Part shown: positions 7,000-15,528 of the stretch, piece after piece | How the letters are laid out: every line of letters starts with the position of its first letter | Numbering within the stretch: position 1 is the first letter of the stretch | Notes under the pieces: generated by a model | What the model was told of the DNA's origin: nothing | What the model saw: only the letters and a program-made list of their open reading frames with translations | Databases searched by the model: none | Position numbers and translations under genes: made by a program | Origin: an uncultured Eubacteriales bacterium | GTDB lineage: Bacteria; Bacillota; Clostridia; Oscillospirales; CAG-272 | Length of the DNA: 64,000 bases | Assembly: GCA_934394585.1 (NCBI GenBank) | Contig: CAKRQU010000008.1 | Coordinates: 1-64,000 of the forward strand | Direction of reading: 5' to 3'

Positions 7000-9180
7000 A
7001 TGAAATCAAAGAAAAAGATAAAATCCCCCGTGACGAAAGGGGCGGCGAAGGTTCCCGTCATAATGCAGATGGAAGCGCTCGAATGCGGCGCCGCCAGCCT
7101 TGCGATGGTTCTCGCCTACTATGGGAAATGGATCCCGCTCGAGCAGGTCCGACTGGACTGCGGAGTATCGCGCGACGGTTCCAATGCGAGAAATGTTCTG
7201 CGCGCCGCGCGCAGCTACGGTCTTACGGCAAAGGGATACCGCTATGAGCCGGAAATGCTCCGCAAAGAGGGCAAATTTCCCTGCATCATTCACTGGAATT
7301 TCAATCATTTCGTAGTTCTCGACGGTTTCCGCAAAAACAAAGCCGTGCTCAATGACCCTGCCAAAGGTACATATACGGTTTCCATGAAAACCTTTGACGA
7401 ATCATTTACGGGAATATGCCTGTTTTTTGAGCCGGGTGAGGATTTTGAGCCGGGCGGCAAACCGCAGTCCATGCTGGGATATGCGAAAAAGCGCCTGAAA
7501 GGCGCGGGCGTGGCTATCGCTTTTGTCACGCTGACGACTATTATATCTTCGCTGCTCGGCATTATCACGCCGGCTTTTTCGCGCGTTTTTCTCGACCGAC
7601 TGCTGACCGGGGAAAATCCCGACTGGCTCATGCCTTTCACGCTGGCGCTCGCGGGCATCAGCGCGATACAGCTCGTAGTCGCATGGATACAGGCGGTTTA
7701 TTCGCTGAAAATAAACGGCAAACTCGCAATGGTTGGCAATACCGAATTTATGTGGAAAGTGCTCCGCATGCCGATGGAATTTTTCTCCCAGCGTATGGCG
7801 GGCGATATACAGAGCAGACAGTTTTCAAATTCCATGATAGCGGAACAGCTGGTTAATACCTTCGCACCGCTCGCGCTCAATGCGCTGATGATGATATTTT
7901 ATCTCGTGATAATGTTCCGCTACAGCGTGTTGCTCACGCTGATCGGACTTGCCTCTGTGCTCGCAAATCTTATTCTCTCGCGCATCATTTCAAAAAAACG
8001 TATAAATATCACCCGCGTGCAGATGCGCGATGCGGGTAAACTCGCGGGCACGACCGTGGCGGGCATAGAAATGATAGAAACCATAAAGGCAAGCGGCGCC
8101 GAAAACGGATTTTTCGAAAAATGGGCGGGCTATCAGGCGAGCGTAAATACAAATATGGTACGTTTTCAGCGCATGAATCAGATTCTCGGTCTGCTGCCGC
8201 AGCTGGTAAGCTCGGTATGCAGTACAGCCGTGCTGATGACAGGCGTTTTCCTCGCGATGAAAGGCGAATTTACCGTAGGTATGATAATGGCTTTTCAGGG
8301 CTTTCTTTCCGCCTTTGTTTCGCCTGCCATGACACTCATTTCCGCGGGGCAGACTCTCCAGGAAATGCGCACGGATATGGAGCGCATAGAGGACGTGATG
8401 AAATATCCCACAGATACTGTTTTTGATGCGGCAGTCGATGAAAATGCCGAATATGACAAGCTTTCGGGCAATATCGAGCTGAAAAACGTGACATTCGGCT
8501 ATTCGCGCCTTGCCGACCCGCTGATAAAGGATTTCAGCATGACTCTGAAACCGGGCAGCCGCGTGGCTTTCGTCGGTCCTTCCGGCTGCGGCAAATCCAC
8601 GATTTCAAAGCTTATTTCCGGGCTTTACAAGCCGTGGAGCGGCGAGATACTTTTCGACGGAAAGCATATTCCCGAAATAGACCGCAGTGTATTTACGGGT
8701 TCTCTTGCCGTGGTGGATCAGGATATCATACTTTTTGAGGACACCATAGCAAACAATATAAAAATGTGGGATAATTCCATAGAAGATTTCGAAATGATAA
8801 TGGCGGCACGCGACGCACAGCTGCACGAGGATATCATGCAGCGCGACGGCGGCTATCAGTATAAACTCACCGAGGGCGGCAAGGATTTTTCGGGCGGTCA
8901 GCGGCAGAGAATGGAAATAGCCCGCGTGCTGGCGCAGGATCCCACCGTGATCATTCTGGATGAAGCCACGAGTGCGCTCGATGCAAAAACCGAGTACGAT
9001 GTGGTGAAATCCATCAAGGACCGCGGAATAACCTGCATAGTGGTGGCGCACCGACTTTCCACAATACGCGATTGCGACGAGATAATCGTTCTCGATCACG
9101 GCACGGTAGTCGAGCGCGGCACGCACGAAGAGCTGATGAAAAACGGCGGAGCCTATACTCAGCTCGTATCAAATGAATAA
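7000..9180 (+). CDS. NHLM-type peptidase-containing ABC exporter (C39 protease)
   Basis: 726-aa membrane exporter that should cut leader peptides after a double Gly and export the mature peptide. Residues ~10-135 are the peptidase C39 domain, with Cys29 in MEALECGAAS, His103 in NFNHFVVLDGF and Asp119 in LNDPAKG. Then comes a six-helix ABC membrane domain, and an ATPase with Walker A GPSGCGKST (~526-534), signature FSGGQRQRMEIA and Walker B IILDEATSALD. ATG 7000 is preferred, with GAGGTG at 6988-6993, over TTG 6982. The substrates are very likely the double-Gly precursor peptides encoded downstream in the same operon. Confidence 0.95.
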   Translation: MKSKKKIKSPVTKGAAKVPVIMQMEALECGAASLAMVLAYYGKWIPLEQVRLDCGVSRDGSNARNVLRAARSYGLTAKGYRYEPEMLRKEGKFPCIIHWNFNHFVVLDGFRKNKAVLNDPAKGTYTVSMKTFDESFTGICLFFEPGEDFEPGGKPQSMLGYAKKRLKGAGVAIAFVTLTTIISSLLGIITPAFSRVFLDRLLTGENPDWLMPFTLALAGISAIQLVVAWIQAVYSLKINGKLAMVGNTEFMWKVLRMPMEFFSQRMAGDIQSRQFSNSMIAEQLVNTFAPLALNALMMIFYLVIMFRYSVLLTLIGLASVLANLILSRIISKKRINITRVQMRDAGKLAGTTVAGIEMIETIKASGAENGFFEKWAGYQASVNTNMVRFQRMNQILGLLPQLVSSVCSTAVLMTGVFLAMKGEFTVGMIMAFQGFLSAFVSPAMTLISAGQTLQEMRTDMERIEDVMKYPTDTVFDAAVDENAEYDKLSGNIELKNVTFGYSRLADPLIKDFSMTLKPGSRVAFVGPSGCGKSTISKLISGLYKPWSGEILFDGKHIPEIDRSVFTGSLAVVDQDIILFEDTIANNIKMWDNSIEDFEMIMAARDAQLHEDIMQRDGGYQYKLTEGGKDFSGGQRQRMEIARVLAQDPTVIILDEATSALDAKTEYDVVKSIKDRGITCIVVAHRLSTIRDCDEIIVLDHGTVVERGTHEELMKNGGAYTQLVSNE

Positions 9181-9194
9181 GGAGGCAGCAGAAT

Positions 9195-11384
9195 ATGGGT
9201 TGGTTTGACGAGCAGATAAAAGACCGCAAACGAAATGACGACGATGCTTTTGCCGAGGCGTTTGCCAATATGGCTTGTGCCGTAACCGGCAAAAAAATAG
9301 AAGCTTCCTTAAATAACGACCGCACCGTGACAAAGGATGCGATCGATGAAATAATGAAATATTATCATGTGAAAAGCCGCGAGGTTCCGGAAAATATTTC
9401 CGATATGAACGAGCAGCTCGAATATCTGATGCGTCCCTACGGCATCATGCGGCGCACGGTAAAACTGGAGGACGGCTGGTATCGCGATGCGGTGGGCGCC
9501 ATGCTCGGCGTGCTCGCGGACAGCGGCAGAGTAGTGGCTCTGATACCCACGGGGCTTTCGGGCTACAGTTATTTCGACTGGGAAACAGGCAAGCGCCGCC
9601 GCATAAACCGCAAAAATCAGCATCTTTTCGATGAAGAGGCTATCGCGTTTTACAAACCTTTTCCGCTGAAAAAGCTGAGTCTTTCATCGCTTGCCGCATA
9701 TATCGCGCGTACTCTTTCCATATCGGATTATGTGATGATAGCGCTGGCCACTCTCGCGCTTTCGCTCATCGGACTTATATCGCCGGCTATCACGAGATTG
9801 CTTTTTGACCGCGTACTTCTCTCGGGCAATGTCAGATTGCTCCTCGCCATAGCGTTTTTCTCCGTGTCCGTTTCGGTGAGCACATTGCTCATTTCCGCCG
9901 TGAAAAATATGGTCACGGCGCGTATAGAAACAAAACTGAATATTTCCGTGGAGGCGGCTACGATGATGCGCGTCATGTCGCTGCCTGCGGACTTTTTCAA
10001 AAAATACAGCTCGGGCGAACTTTCAAACCGCGCTTCACAGGTCGGCGTGCTCTGCAAAATGCTCGCATCTACCGTCCTTTCCACGGGACTTACCTCGCTT
10101 TTTTCGCTGATTTACATATCGCAGGTATTTGCCTATGCGCCGGCGCTTGTCGTCCCTTCACTTATAATCACGCTGGCGACAGTCGTATTTTCCGTAGTTT
10201 CATCACTTGTCCAGATGAAGCTGAGCACGCGCCAGATGGAGCTTTCCGGCAAGGAAAGCGGCATGACGTATTCGCTCATCACGGGAATACAGAAAATAAA
10301 GCTGGCGGGCGCGGAAAAACGTGCCTTTGCGAGATGGGGCAATCTCTATGCCCAGAGCGCAAAGCTCGATTACAATCCGCCCGCATTTATCAAGCTTAAT
10401 TCCGTCATCAGCCTCGCCATCAGTCTCGTGGGAACGATAGTGATGTACGGCATGGCGGTGAAATCGGGTATTTCCGTCGCCGATTATTACGCTTTCACTA
10501 CGGCTTACGGCATGGTTTCGGGCGCATTCGGCGCTCTCGCGGGAATAGCGCTGAATGTGGCGCAGATAAAGCCGATACTCACGATGGTAAAGCCGTTTTT
10601 CGATACGGTTCCCGAGGTTTCGGACGGCAAAGAGGTGCTCACGCGCCTCTCCGGCGGAATAGAAATGAATAATGTTTCCTTCCGTTATACTGAAAATATG
10701 CCACTCATCATCGACAATATGTCGCTGAAAATACGCCCGGGTCAGTATGTCGCGATAGTCGGCAAGACGGGCTGCGGCAAATCCACTCTCATGAGATTGC
10801 TGCTCGGTTTTGAGCATCCGCAAAAAGGCGCCGTTTATTACGACGGCAAAGATCTCGAGCGCATAGATCTGCGTTCTCTGCGTCGCAGGATAGGCGTGGT
10901 CATGCAGAACGGCAAACTTTTTCAGGGCGATATTTATTCCAATATAGTCATTTCCGCGCCGTGGCTCACTCAGGATGACGCATGGGAAGCGGCGGAGCTG
11001 GCAGGTATCGCCGAAGATATAAGAAGAATGCCCATGGGCATGAATACCATCATTTCCGAGGGCACGGGCGGCATATCGGGCGGTCAGCGTCAGCGATTGA
11101 TGATAGCGCGCGCCATCGCACCGAAACCGAAAATACTCATGTTTGACGAAGCGACGAGCGCACTCGACAATCTGACGCAGAAAAAAGTTTCCCGGTCGCT
11201 CGACGCGCTGAAATGCACGCGTATCGTCATAGCGCACCGCCTTTCCACGATAAAGCAGTGCGACAGAATCATCGTGCTCGACAAAGGCAAAATAATCGAG
11301 GACGGCAAATACGATGAGCTCATCGAAAAGAACGGATTTTTTGCCGAGCTTGTCGCGCGCCAGCGCCTTGACGGGGCACAGTAA
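9195..11384 (+). CDS. NHLM-type ABC exporter, second subunit
   Basis: 729 aa. Residues ~1-170 form an N-terminal cytoplasmic region lacking the C39 catalytic Cys/His. A six-helix ABC transmembrane domain follows (~175-450), and then an ATPase with Walker A GKTGCGKST (~522), signature ISGGQRQRLMIA and Walker B ILMFDEATSALD. In NHLM loci this protein pairs with the peptidase-bearing exporter, so a heterodimer with the preceding gene product is expected. It starts 14 nt after that gene with GGAGG as RBS. Both ATPase sites look intact. Confidence 0.93.
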   Translation: MGWFDEQIKDRKRNDDDAFAEAFANMACAVTGKKIEASLNNDRTVTKDAIDEIMKYYHVKSREVPENISDMNEQLEYLMRPYGIMRRTVKLEDGWYRDAVGAMLGVLADSGRVVALIPTGLSGYSYFDWETGKRRRINRKNQHLFDEEAIAFYKPFPLKKLSLSSLAAYIARTLSISDYVMIALATLALSLIGLISPAITRLLFDRVLLSGNVRLLLAIAFFSVSVSVSTLLISAVKNMVTARIETKLNISVEAATMMRVMSLPADFFKKYSSGELSNRASQVGVLCKMLASTVLSTGLTSLFSLIYISQVFAYAPALVVPSLIITLATVVFSVVSSLVQMKLSTRQMELSGKESGMTYSLITGIQKIKLAGAEKRAFARWGNLYAQSAKLDYNPPAFIKLNSVISLAISLVGTIVMYGMAVKSGISVADYYAFTTAYGMVSGAFGALAGIALNVAQIKPILTMVKPFFDTVPEVSDGKEVLTRLSGGIEMNNVSFRYTENMPLIIDNMSLKIRPGQYVAIVGKTGCGKSTLMRLLLGFEHPQKGAVYYDGKDLERIDLRSLRRRIGVVMQNGKLFQGDIYSNIVISAPWLTQDDAWEAAELAGIAEDIRRMPMGMNTIISEGTGGISGGQRQRLMIARAIAPKPKILMFDEATSALDNLTQKKVSRSLDALKCTRIVIAHRLSTIKQCDRIIVLDKGKIIEDGKYDELIEKNGFFAELVARQRLDGAQ

Positions 11385-11454
11385 AAAAATTATGAAATTA
11401 TTATTATCCTTTTTCGGCTTTTTGCCGTATAAATAAGCAGAAGGGAGAAGAAAA

Positions 11455-11691
11455 GTGATAAAAAGGAAAAACGAACAATCGAAAAATACCTTTTCTGCAA
11501 GTGAAAAAGAGCTTTTCGGGCTTTTTGACTATCAGCGCTTTGAAAACGACCCTGTACTGAAAAAGTTGATTGAAGAAGCCGAGAGCGATTACGGCACCGA
11601 AATATCGGACGATATGCTTTCGCAGGTGAGTGCCGCGGGAGAAATAAAACCCGAAAAAAAGCGCAAAGACCGCGGGGACGGTGCGATATGA
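11455..11691 (+). CDS. Small acidic protein overlapping the sigma-factor gene
   Basis: 78 aa, GTG start with AGAAGGGAGAAG upstream. The middle reads LFDYQRFENDPVLKKLIEEAE and the C-terminal half EISDDMLSQVSAAGEIK, which resembles the end of bacteriocin leaders (LSDDELxxVxAAG) but has no Gly-Gly and no Cys core. Its stop overlaps the sigma-factor start by 4 nt (ATGA), implying coupled translation. Two ideas: a leader-derived peptide, or a regulator of the sigma factor. Neither is proven and no family is recognised. Confidence 0.7.
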   Translation: MIKRKNEQSKNTFSASEKELFGLFDYQRFENDPVLKKLIEEAESDYGTEISDDMLSQVSAAGEIKPEKKRKDRGDGAI

Positions 11692-12173
11692 TTTCGATGG
11701 CAGAAAAAGAAGAGCTGTACATAGAATATCACGACAAAGTGGCGGGATATGTTTTCGGGAAACTGCAAAACAGACACGATGCCGAGGATATCGTCAGCGA
11801 GATATTCACAAAAATATACGAAAAATATTCACTGTATGATGAAAAGCGCGCTACCCTTTCGACATGGATTTATACAGTCACGCGAAATACCGTGACAGAT
11901 TATTTCCGATTGAACAGGGAAAGCGAAGAATTGCCCGATGATTTTTCCGACGGTAAATCCGAAGAGGACGATTTTTTGCGAAAGGAATCGCTGAAAAAAC
12001 TCGGCGAGGCGCTTTCGGAGCTTGATTCCCGCTCACGCGCACTGATAATATTCAGATATTACAAAGAAATGACGCTGAAAGATATCGCAATCCGCATGGG
12101 AATTTCTTATCCTTATGTAAAAATCCTGCATAAAAGTGCTCTGCACAGCCTGCGGGAGCTGATGAATAAATGA
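11688..12173 (+). CDS. ECF-type RNA polymerase sigma factor
   Basis: 161 aa with both ECF sigma regions: region 2 (~10-80; HDAEDIVSEIFTKIYEK, TWIYTVTRNTVTDYFR), which binds core enzyme and the -10 element, and region 4 (~105-155; RSRALIIFRYYKEMTLKDIA), which binds the -35 element. It is translated with the upstream 78-aa gene through an ATGA overlap. No membrane anti-sigma gene follows. It probably directs transcription of this locus, perhaps the precursor genes that begin 60 nt downstream, though no second promoter consensus could be derived. Confidence 0.9.
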   Translation: MISMAEKEELYIEYHDKVAGYVFGKLQNRHDAEDIVSEIFTKIYEKYSLYDEKRATLSTWIYTVTRNTVTDYFRLNRESEELPDDFSDGKSEEDDFLRKESLKKLGEALSELDSRSRALIIFRYYKEMTLKDIAIRMGISYPYVKILHKSALHSLRELMNK

Positions 12174-12233
12174 TAAAAAGGCAAAACAAATTATGAAAAT
12201 CAAAATCAATTCCGGAAAGGAGGAATGATTAAA

Positions 12234-12452
12234 GTGAAAATCAATGCAAAGATACTCGAAGAAGTAAAGGGCGTAAAAAGTGCAGAAGAGCTGAAAACTC
12301 TCCTTGAAAGCAAAAATGTTACGCTGACAGACGAGCAGACAAAAGAGCTTTTTTCAAAAATTCATGCCGATGCGCTCGCAGATGAAGATCTGGAGCAGGT
12401 AGTCGGCGGTCTTAGTCTTTACAGACGTCTTGATCCGCCCAATTTCAAATAA
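12234..12452 (+). CDS. Nif11-like leader precursor peptide, short core
   Basis: 72 aa from GTG 12234. The ATG at 12225 lies 1 nt after the AAAGGAGG (12216-12223), too close to be used. The leader has the Nif11-like pattern (KSAEELKTLLESKNVTLTDEQ, then ADALADEDLEQVVGG) and ends at a Gly-Gly expected to be cut by the C39 exporter. The predicted 13-residue core LSLYRRLDPPNFK has no Cys, unlike the other precursors. It is the first of the precursor series, right after the sigma factor. It may be a signal peptide or a divergent substrate. Confidence 0.78.
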   Translation: MKINAKILEEVKGVKSAEELKTLLESKNVTLTDEQTKELFSKIHADALADEDLEQVVGGLSLYRRLDPPNFK

Positions 12453-12531
12453 ACCGGCGAGGTGAAATGCACAAAATGCGGATTTCGCAAAAACAGCTGA
12501 AAAATCTATGATATTTCGGGAGGAATAAGAA

Positions 12532-12735
12532 ATGAACGATCCCAAAAAGGAAAAAAATCAGTCGGAAAACGAACTGAAAGAAAATGAACTGGAAGAAAAC
12601 GAACTCGAAAATGTAAACGGCGGCGTGAAAACCACCACGGTATGCTGCTCATGCGGCTCGCGCAAAGGACCGTTTCACGGCGCATATTGCAATAGTTGCT
12701 ACAAAAAGCGCCTGAAACCCGGCAAACTTTTCTGA
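12532..12735 (+). CDS. Double-Gly precursor peptide with zinc-ribbon-like core
   Basis: 67 aa. The leader is short, highly acidic and repetitive (ENELKENELEENELENVNGG) rather than Nif11-like, but ends in the same N-x-x-Gly-Gly cut site. The predicted core of ~35 residues has five Cys (VCCSCGS...YCNSCYKK) and a basic tail, resembling a tiny zinc ribbon. RBS GGGAGGA precedes the ATG. It probably uses the same exporter; whether the radical SAM enzyme acts on it is unknown. Confidence 0.75.
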   Translation: MNDPKKEKNQSENELKENELEENELENVNGGVKTTTVCCSCGSRKGPFHGAYCNSCYKKRLKPGKLF

Positions 12736-12802
12736 CGTGAAAAAATCCTTGCCGCCCACCGAAAAATGTAATCGAAAATACAAAATAAAAAGGAGAACAA
12801 CT

Positions 12803-13174
12803 ATGGAAATGAATAAGGAACTTATCGCAAAAGCAAAGGAAGCGAAATCCGCAGATGAGCTGATGACTCTGGCGAAAGAAAACGGCGTGGAGCTTACCAA
12901 AGAAGAGGCAGATACATATTTTGGGCAGCTCAATCCCAAAACGGGCGAGCTTTCCGATGAAGAACTCGACAATGTGGCGGGCGGCGGTTGCTACGCGAGC
13001 GACGGTTATCTCATGACCACTATCGGTTACAAATGCAAATATTTCGAAAAAGGCGCGGCAGGAATAAATGGCACCTGCTGTGCATGCAAATATTGGGATC
13101 AGCGCGACAGAAACGGTTACGAAGAACTGGGGCGTCCTGTCAGATGCCTTAATCCCAATAACAGAAAAGGCTGA
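12803..13174 (+). CDS. Nif11-like leader precursor peptide, Cys-rich core (paralogue 1)
   Basis: 123 aa. ATG 12803 has AAAGGAG 7 nt upstream; the longer frame from 12737 has no RBS. Residues 1-~64 are a Nif11-like leader (KSADELMTLAKENGVELTKEEA, then GELSDEELDNVAGG). The ~58-residue core after the Gly-Gly holds six Cys in the pattern GYKCKYF...GTCCACKYW...RCLN. It is paralogous to the next two genes, sharing the leader almost exactly. It is expected to be modified by the radical SAM enzyme at 14109 and exported by the C39 transporter. Confidence 0.88.
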   Translation: MEMNKELIAKAKEAKSADELMTLAKENGVELTKEEADTYFGQLNPKTGELSDEELDNVAGGGCYASDGYLMTTIGYKCKYFEKGAAGINGTCCACKYWDQRDRNGYEELGRPVRCLNPNNRKG

Positions 13175-13260
13175 TCGCATCCGCGTAACGAAAACCGAAA
13201 ATTTATAATTAAAACAGGAGTTTATCAATGGAAAAAGAAATTATCGAAAAAGCAAGAAAA
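13153..13260 (+). repeat. Tandem duplication junction, unit 1
   Basis: The end of paralogue 1, the intergenic gap and the start of paralogue 2. The block from the CAGAAAAGGCTGATCGCATC string through the RBS is repeated almost base for base at 13626-13730, with one or two differences in the intergenic part. Confidence 0.85.
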
Positions 13261-13644
13261 GCGAAATCCGCAGATGAGCTGGTGACTCTGGCGAAAGAAA
13301 ACGGCGTGGAGATTACCAAAGAAGAGGCAGATACATATTTTAGGCAGCTTCATCCGACATCGGGCGAGCTTTCAGATGAGGAACTCGACAATGTGGCGGG
13401 CGGCGGTTGCTACTCGTCAGGCGGACGCCTTAAAACCACCTGCGGATACAAATGCAAGCATTACGCAGACGGACCTTCCGATTACGGCGTGAGGGGCACA
13501 TGTTGCCGTTGCAAATACTGGGGCGTCGATCCCAATGCTATATGCGGTTCTCTCTGGACTACTGTTATAGAGCTGATAATAAAAGCGGCACAGGCGGCAG
13601 AGCCTCGCGAATGCTATCATCCGGCTAACAGCAGAAAAGGCTGA
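13228..13644 (+). CDS. Nif11-like leader precursor peptide, Cys-rich core (paralogue 2)
   Basis: 138 aa. The leader is nearly identical to paralogue 1, with core cleavage after NVAGGG. The core keeps GYKCKHY and GTCCRCKYW but then diverges, adding a hydrophobic stretch (WTTVIELIIKAAQAA) before a last Cys; eight Cys in total. The tail SRKG and the ~75 nt around the preceding stop and RBS recur at the next gene, marking a tandem duplication. RBS ACAGGAG precedes the ATG. Confidence 0.88.
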   Translation: MEKEIIEKARKAKSADELVTLAKENGVEITKEEADTYFRQLHPTSGELSDEELDNVAGGGCYSSGGRLKTTCGYKCKHYADGPSDYGVRGTCCRCKYWGVDPNAICGSLWTTVIELIIKAAQAAEPRECYHPANSRKG

Positions 13645-13730
13645 TCGCATCCGCCTAACGAAAACCGAAAATTTATAATTAAAACAGGAGTTTATCGATG
13701 GAAAAAGAACTTATCGCGAAGGCAAGAAAA
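13626..13730 (+). repeat. Tandem duplication junction, unit 2
   Basis: Second copy of the block at 13153-13260, lying between paralogues 2 and 3. The non-coding part is as similar as the coding part, pointing to a recent duplication. Confidence 0.85.
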
Positions 13731-14084
13731 GTGAAAACCCCTGAGGAGCTGATAGCTCTCGCAAAAGAAAACGGCACCGAAATGACAGAAGAAAGCGCGA
13801 AAGCATATTTCGGGCAGCTTCATCCGACATCGGGCGAGCTTTCCGATGAAGAACTCGACAATGTGTCGGGCGGCGGTTGCTACAATGGCGACAGACTTGT
13901 TACTACTGTATTGAATTACTGCGATGAATGGCGCTGCAAGGACGACGGCTCGCAGTGCAGTATACAGGGACCAATGGTATATTGCAATACATGCAAGGTC
14001 GGCGCGTTTTGTTGCTCCTGCCATTACTGCACATACGAAAAAGGTTTGTGGCTCTGCAATTGCGCTGCCAATAAGAAAAAATAA
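13698..14084 (+). CDS. Nif11-like leader precursor peptide, Cys-rich core (paralogue 3)
   Basis: 128 aa. The leader again matches (TPEELIALAKENGTEMTEESA, GELSDEELDNVSGG), while the core is the most divergent and Cys-richest of the set: about eleven Cys, with clusters CNTC, FCCSCHYC and LCNC. Upstream DNA (13645-13697) is almost the same as 13175-13227. It lies 24 nt ahead of the radical SAM gene, which supports its role as that enzyme's substrate. Confidence 0.88.
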   Translation: MEKELIAKARKVKTPEELIALAKENGTEMTEESAKAYFGQLHPTSGELSDEELDNVSGGGCYNGDRLVTTVLNYCDEWRCKDDGSQCSIQGPMVYCNTCKVGAFCCSCHYCTYEKGLWLCNCAANKKK

Positions 14085-14108
14085 TCTGATTTTCATACGG
14101 GGAAAGCG

Positions 14109-15494
14109 ATGCTTTATATATTAAATCCGAATATTGCCCTGCGCTCATGGCGGCTCGTCCCGTATGCTTACTACATAAAAGGCGAGCGCAATGCGCAGGG
14201 GCTGAAAAAAGAAGAATTTGAATTTCTGTCGGCGTGCGACGGGGAGCGTGAACTGCCCTCGGCAGAGGAAAGCGCACTCGCGCGGGAACTCATGGCAAAA
14301 GGCTTTATCCGCGAGGCGAAAAACGGCGAAAAGCTTTCCGAATGGAGCCGTGCGCGCGTTTGCGAAAACCGCTATTTTCCCGCCATGAACTGGATGATAA
14401 CAGGCAAATGCAATTACAATTGCATTCACTGCTTCAATGCCGCCGACAATGCCCCTCTCATGAACGAATGGAGCATGGAAGAGGCAAATCGCCTGCTCGA
14501 TGAAGCGCGCGATTGCGGGATAAATGCTTTTACGATCACCGGCGGCGAACCGATGCTGCATAAAAACTTTTTTGATATACTGGAGGGCATTTACTCGCGC
14601 GGGATGTATGCAGAGGAGCTGAATACAAACGGGTATTTCATAAATCGCGAGGCGCTCATGCGCATGAAGGCGCTGGGTTGCATGCCGCTTATTAAAATAT
14701 CTTTTGACGGCATCGGTTATCATGACTGGATGCGAAATCACAAAGGCGCCGAGAAAACGGCTATGCGCGCCATATCGCTATGCTTGGAATGCGGTTTTCG
14801 CGTAAAAGTGCAGACAAATATGAACCGCCGCAATCACGGCAGTATGCTCGAAACAGCAAAAGTGCTCGACGAAATGGGCGTGGATGAAATGCGCATAATA
14901 CGCACGACGGAAGCGCCGAGATGGGTGCAGAATGCAGGCGATGCCTGCCTTACCTTTGAAGAGTATTTCGATGAAGCTCTCACGCTATGGAAAGAGTATG
15001 CCGCGTGCGACCGCAAAATGGCGCTCACCGTATGGCAATTCGGCACGCTGTATCCGACGCACGATTTTTATACGCTTACCGCCGTCGCTTCCTGCACGGG
15101 CAAATACCGCGCCGGAGCGCCCGTATGTAAAGGCAACCGCGGAATGATAGCTGTCGGTGCAAACGGCAATGTATATCCTTGTCATCAGATGTCGGGCTAT
15201 TATGAACAGCATGGCGATATTCTTGGCAATCTGAAAAAAACGCCGCTTCGCACATTGCTTTCGGGCGGAAAATACCTCGATGAAGTCTGCACGACGCTGG
15301 GCGTTTTGCGCGATAAAAACGAAAAATGCGGCAAATGCCGATATTTTGAACTTTGCAACGGCGGATGCCGCGCTGTGGCGCTGGCTATCACCGGAAACAA
15401 ACTCGGCATAGACCCATCCAAATGTCTTTTTTGGGAAAACGGATACGTCGAAAAAATCGCGGCGGCTCTGCCGGGTTACAGTACGAATATTTGA
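14109..15494 (+). CDS. Radical SAM/SPASM peptide maturase
   Basis: 461-aa enzyme expected to modify the precursor peptides by radical chemistry. Residues ~1-90 are an N-terminal domain that may bind the leader (RRE-like; inferred from position only). The SAM-binding 4Fe-4S motif CNYNCIHC lies at ~100-107, followed by ITGGEP. The C-terminal SPASM region has Cys in SCTGKY, VCKGN, YPCHQM, CGKCRYFELCNGGC and KCLFW, enough for two auxiliary clusters. Related SPASM enzymes form thioether or C-C crosslinks in Cys-rich RiPPs. GGGGAAAG serves as RBS. It is the only modifying enzyme in the operon; no LanM, YcaO or nitrile-hydratase gene is present. Confidence 0.93.
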   Translation: MLYILNPNIALRSWRLVPYAYYIKGERNAQGLKKEEFEFLSACDGERELPSAEESALARELMAKGFIREAKNGEKLSEWSRARVCENRYFPAMNWMITGKCNYNCIHCFNAADNAPLMNEWSMEEANRLLDEARDCGINAFTITGGEPMLHKNFFDILEGIYSRGMYAEELNTNGYFINREALMRMKALGCMPLIKISFDGIGYHDWMRNHKGAEKTAMRAISLCLECGFRVKVQTNMNRRNHGSMLETAKVLDEMGVDEMRIIRTTEAPRWVQNAGDACLTFEEYFDEALTLWKEYAACDRKMALTVWQFGTLYPTHDFYTLTAVASCTGKYRAGAPVCKGNRGMIAVGANGNVYPCHQMSGYYEQHGDILGNLKKTPLRTLLSGGKYLDEVCTTLGVLRDKNEKCGKCRYFELCNGGCRAVALAITGNKLGIDPSKCLFWENGYVEKIAAALPGYSTNI

Positions 15495-15528
15495 TATTAT
15501 TTCAAATCAAAGGAAATGGGGTATAAAT

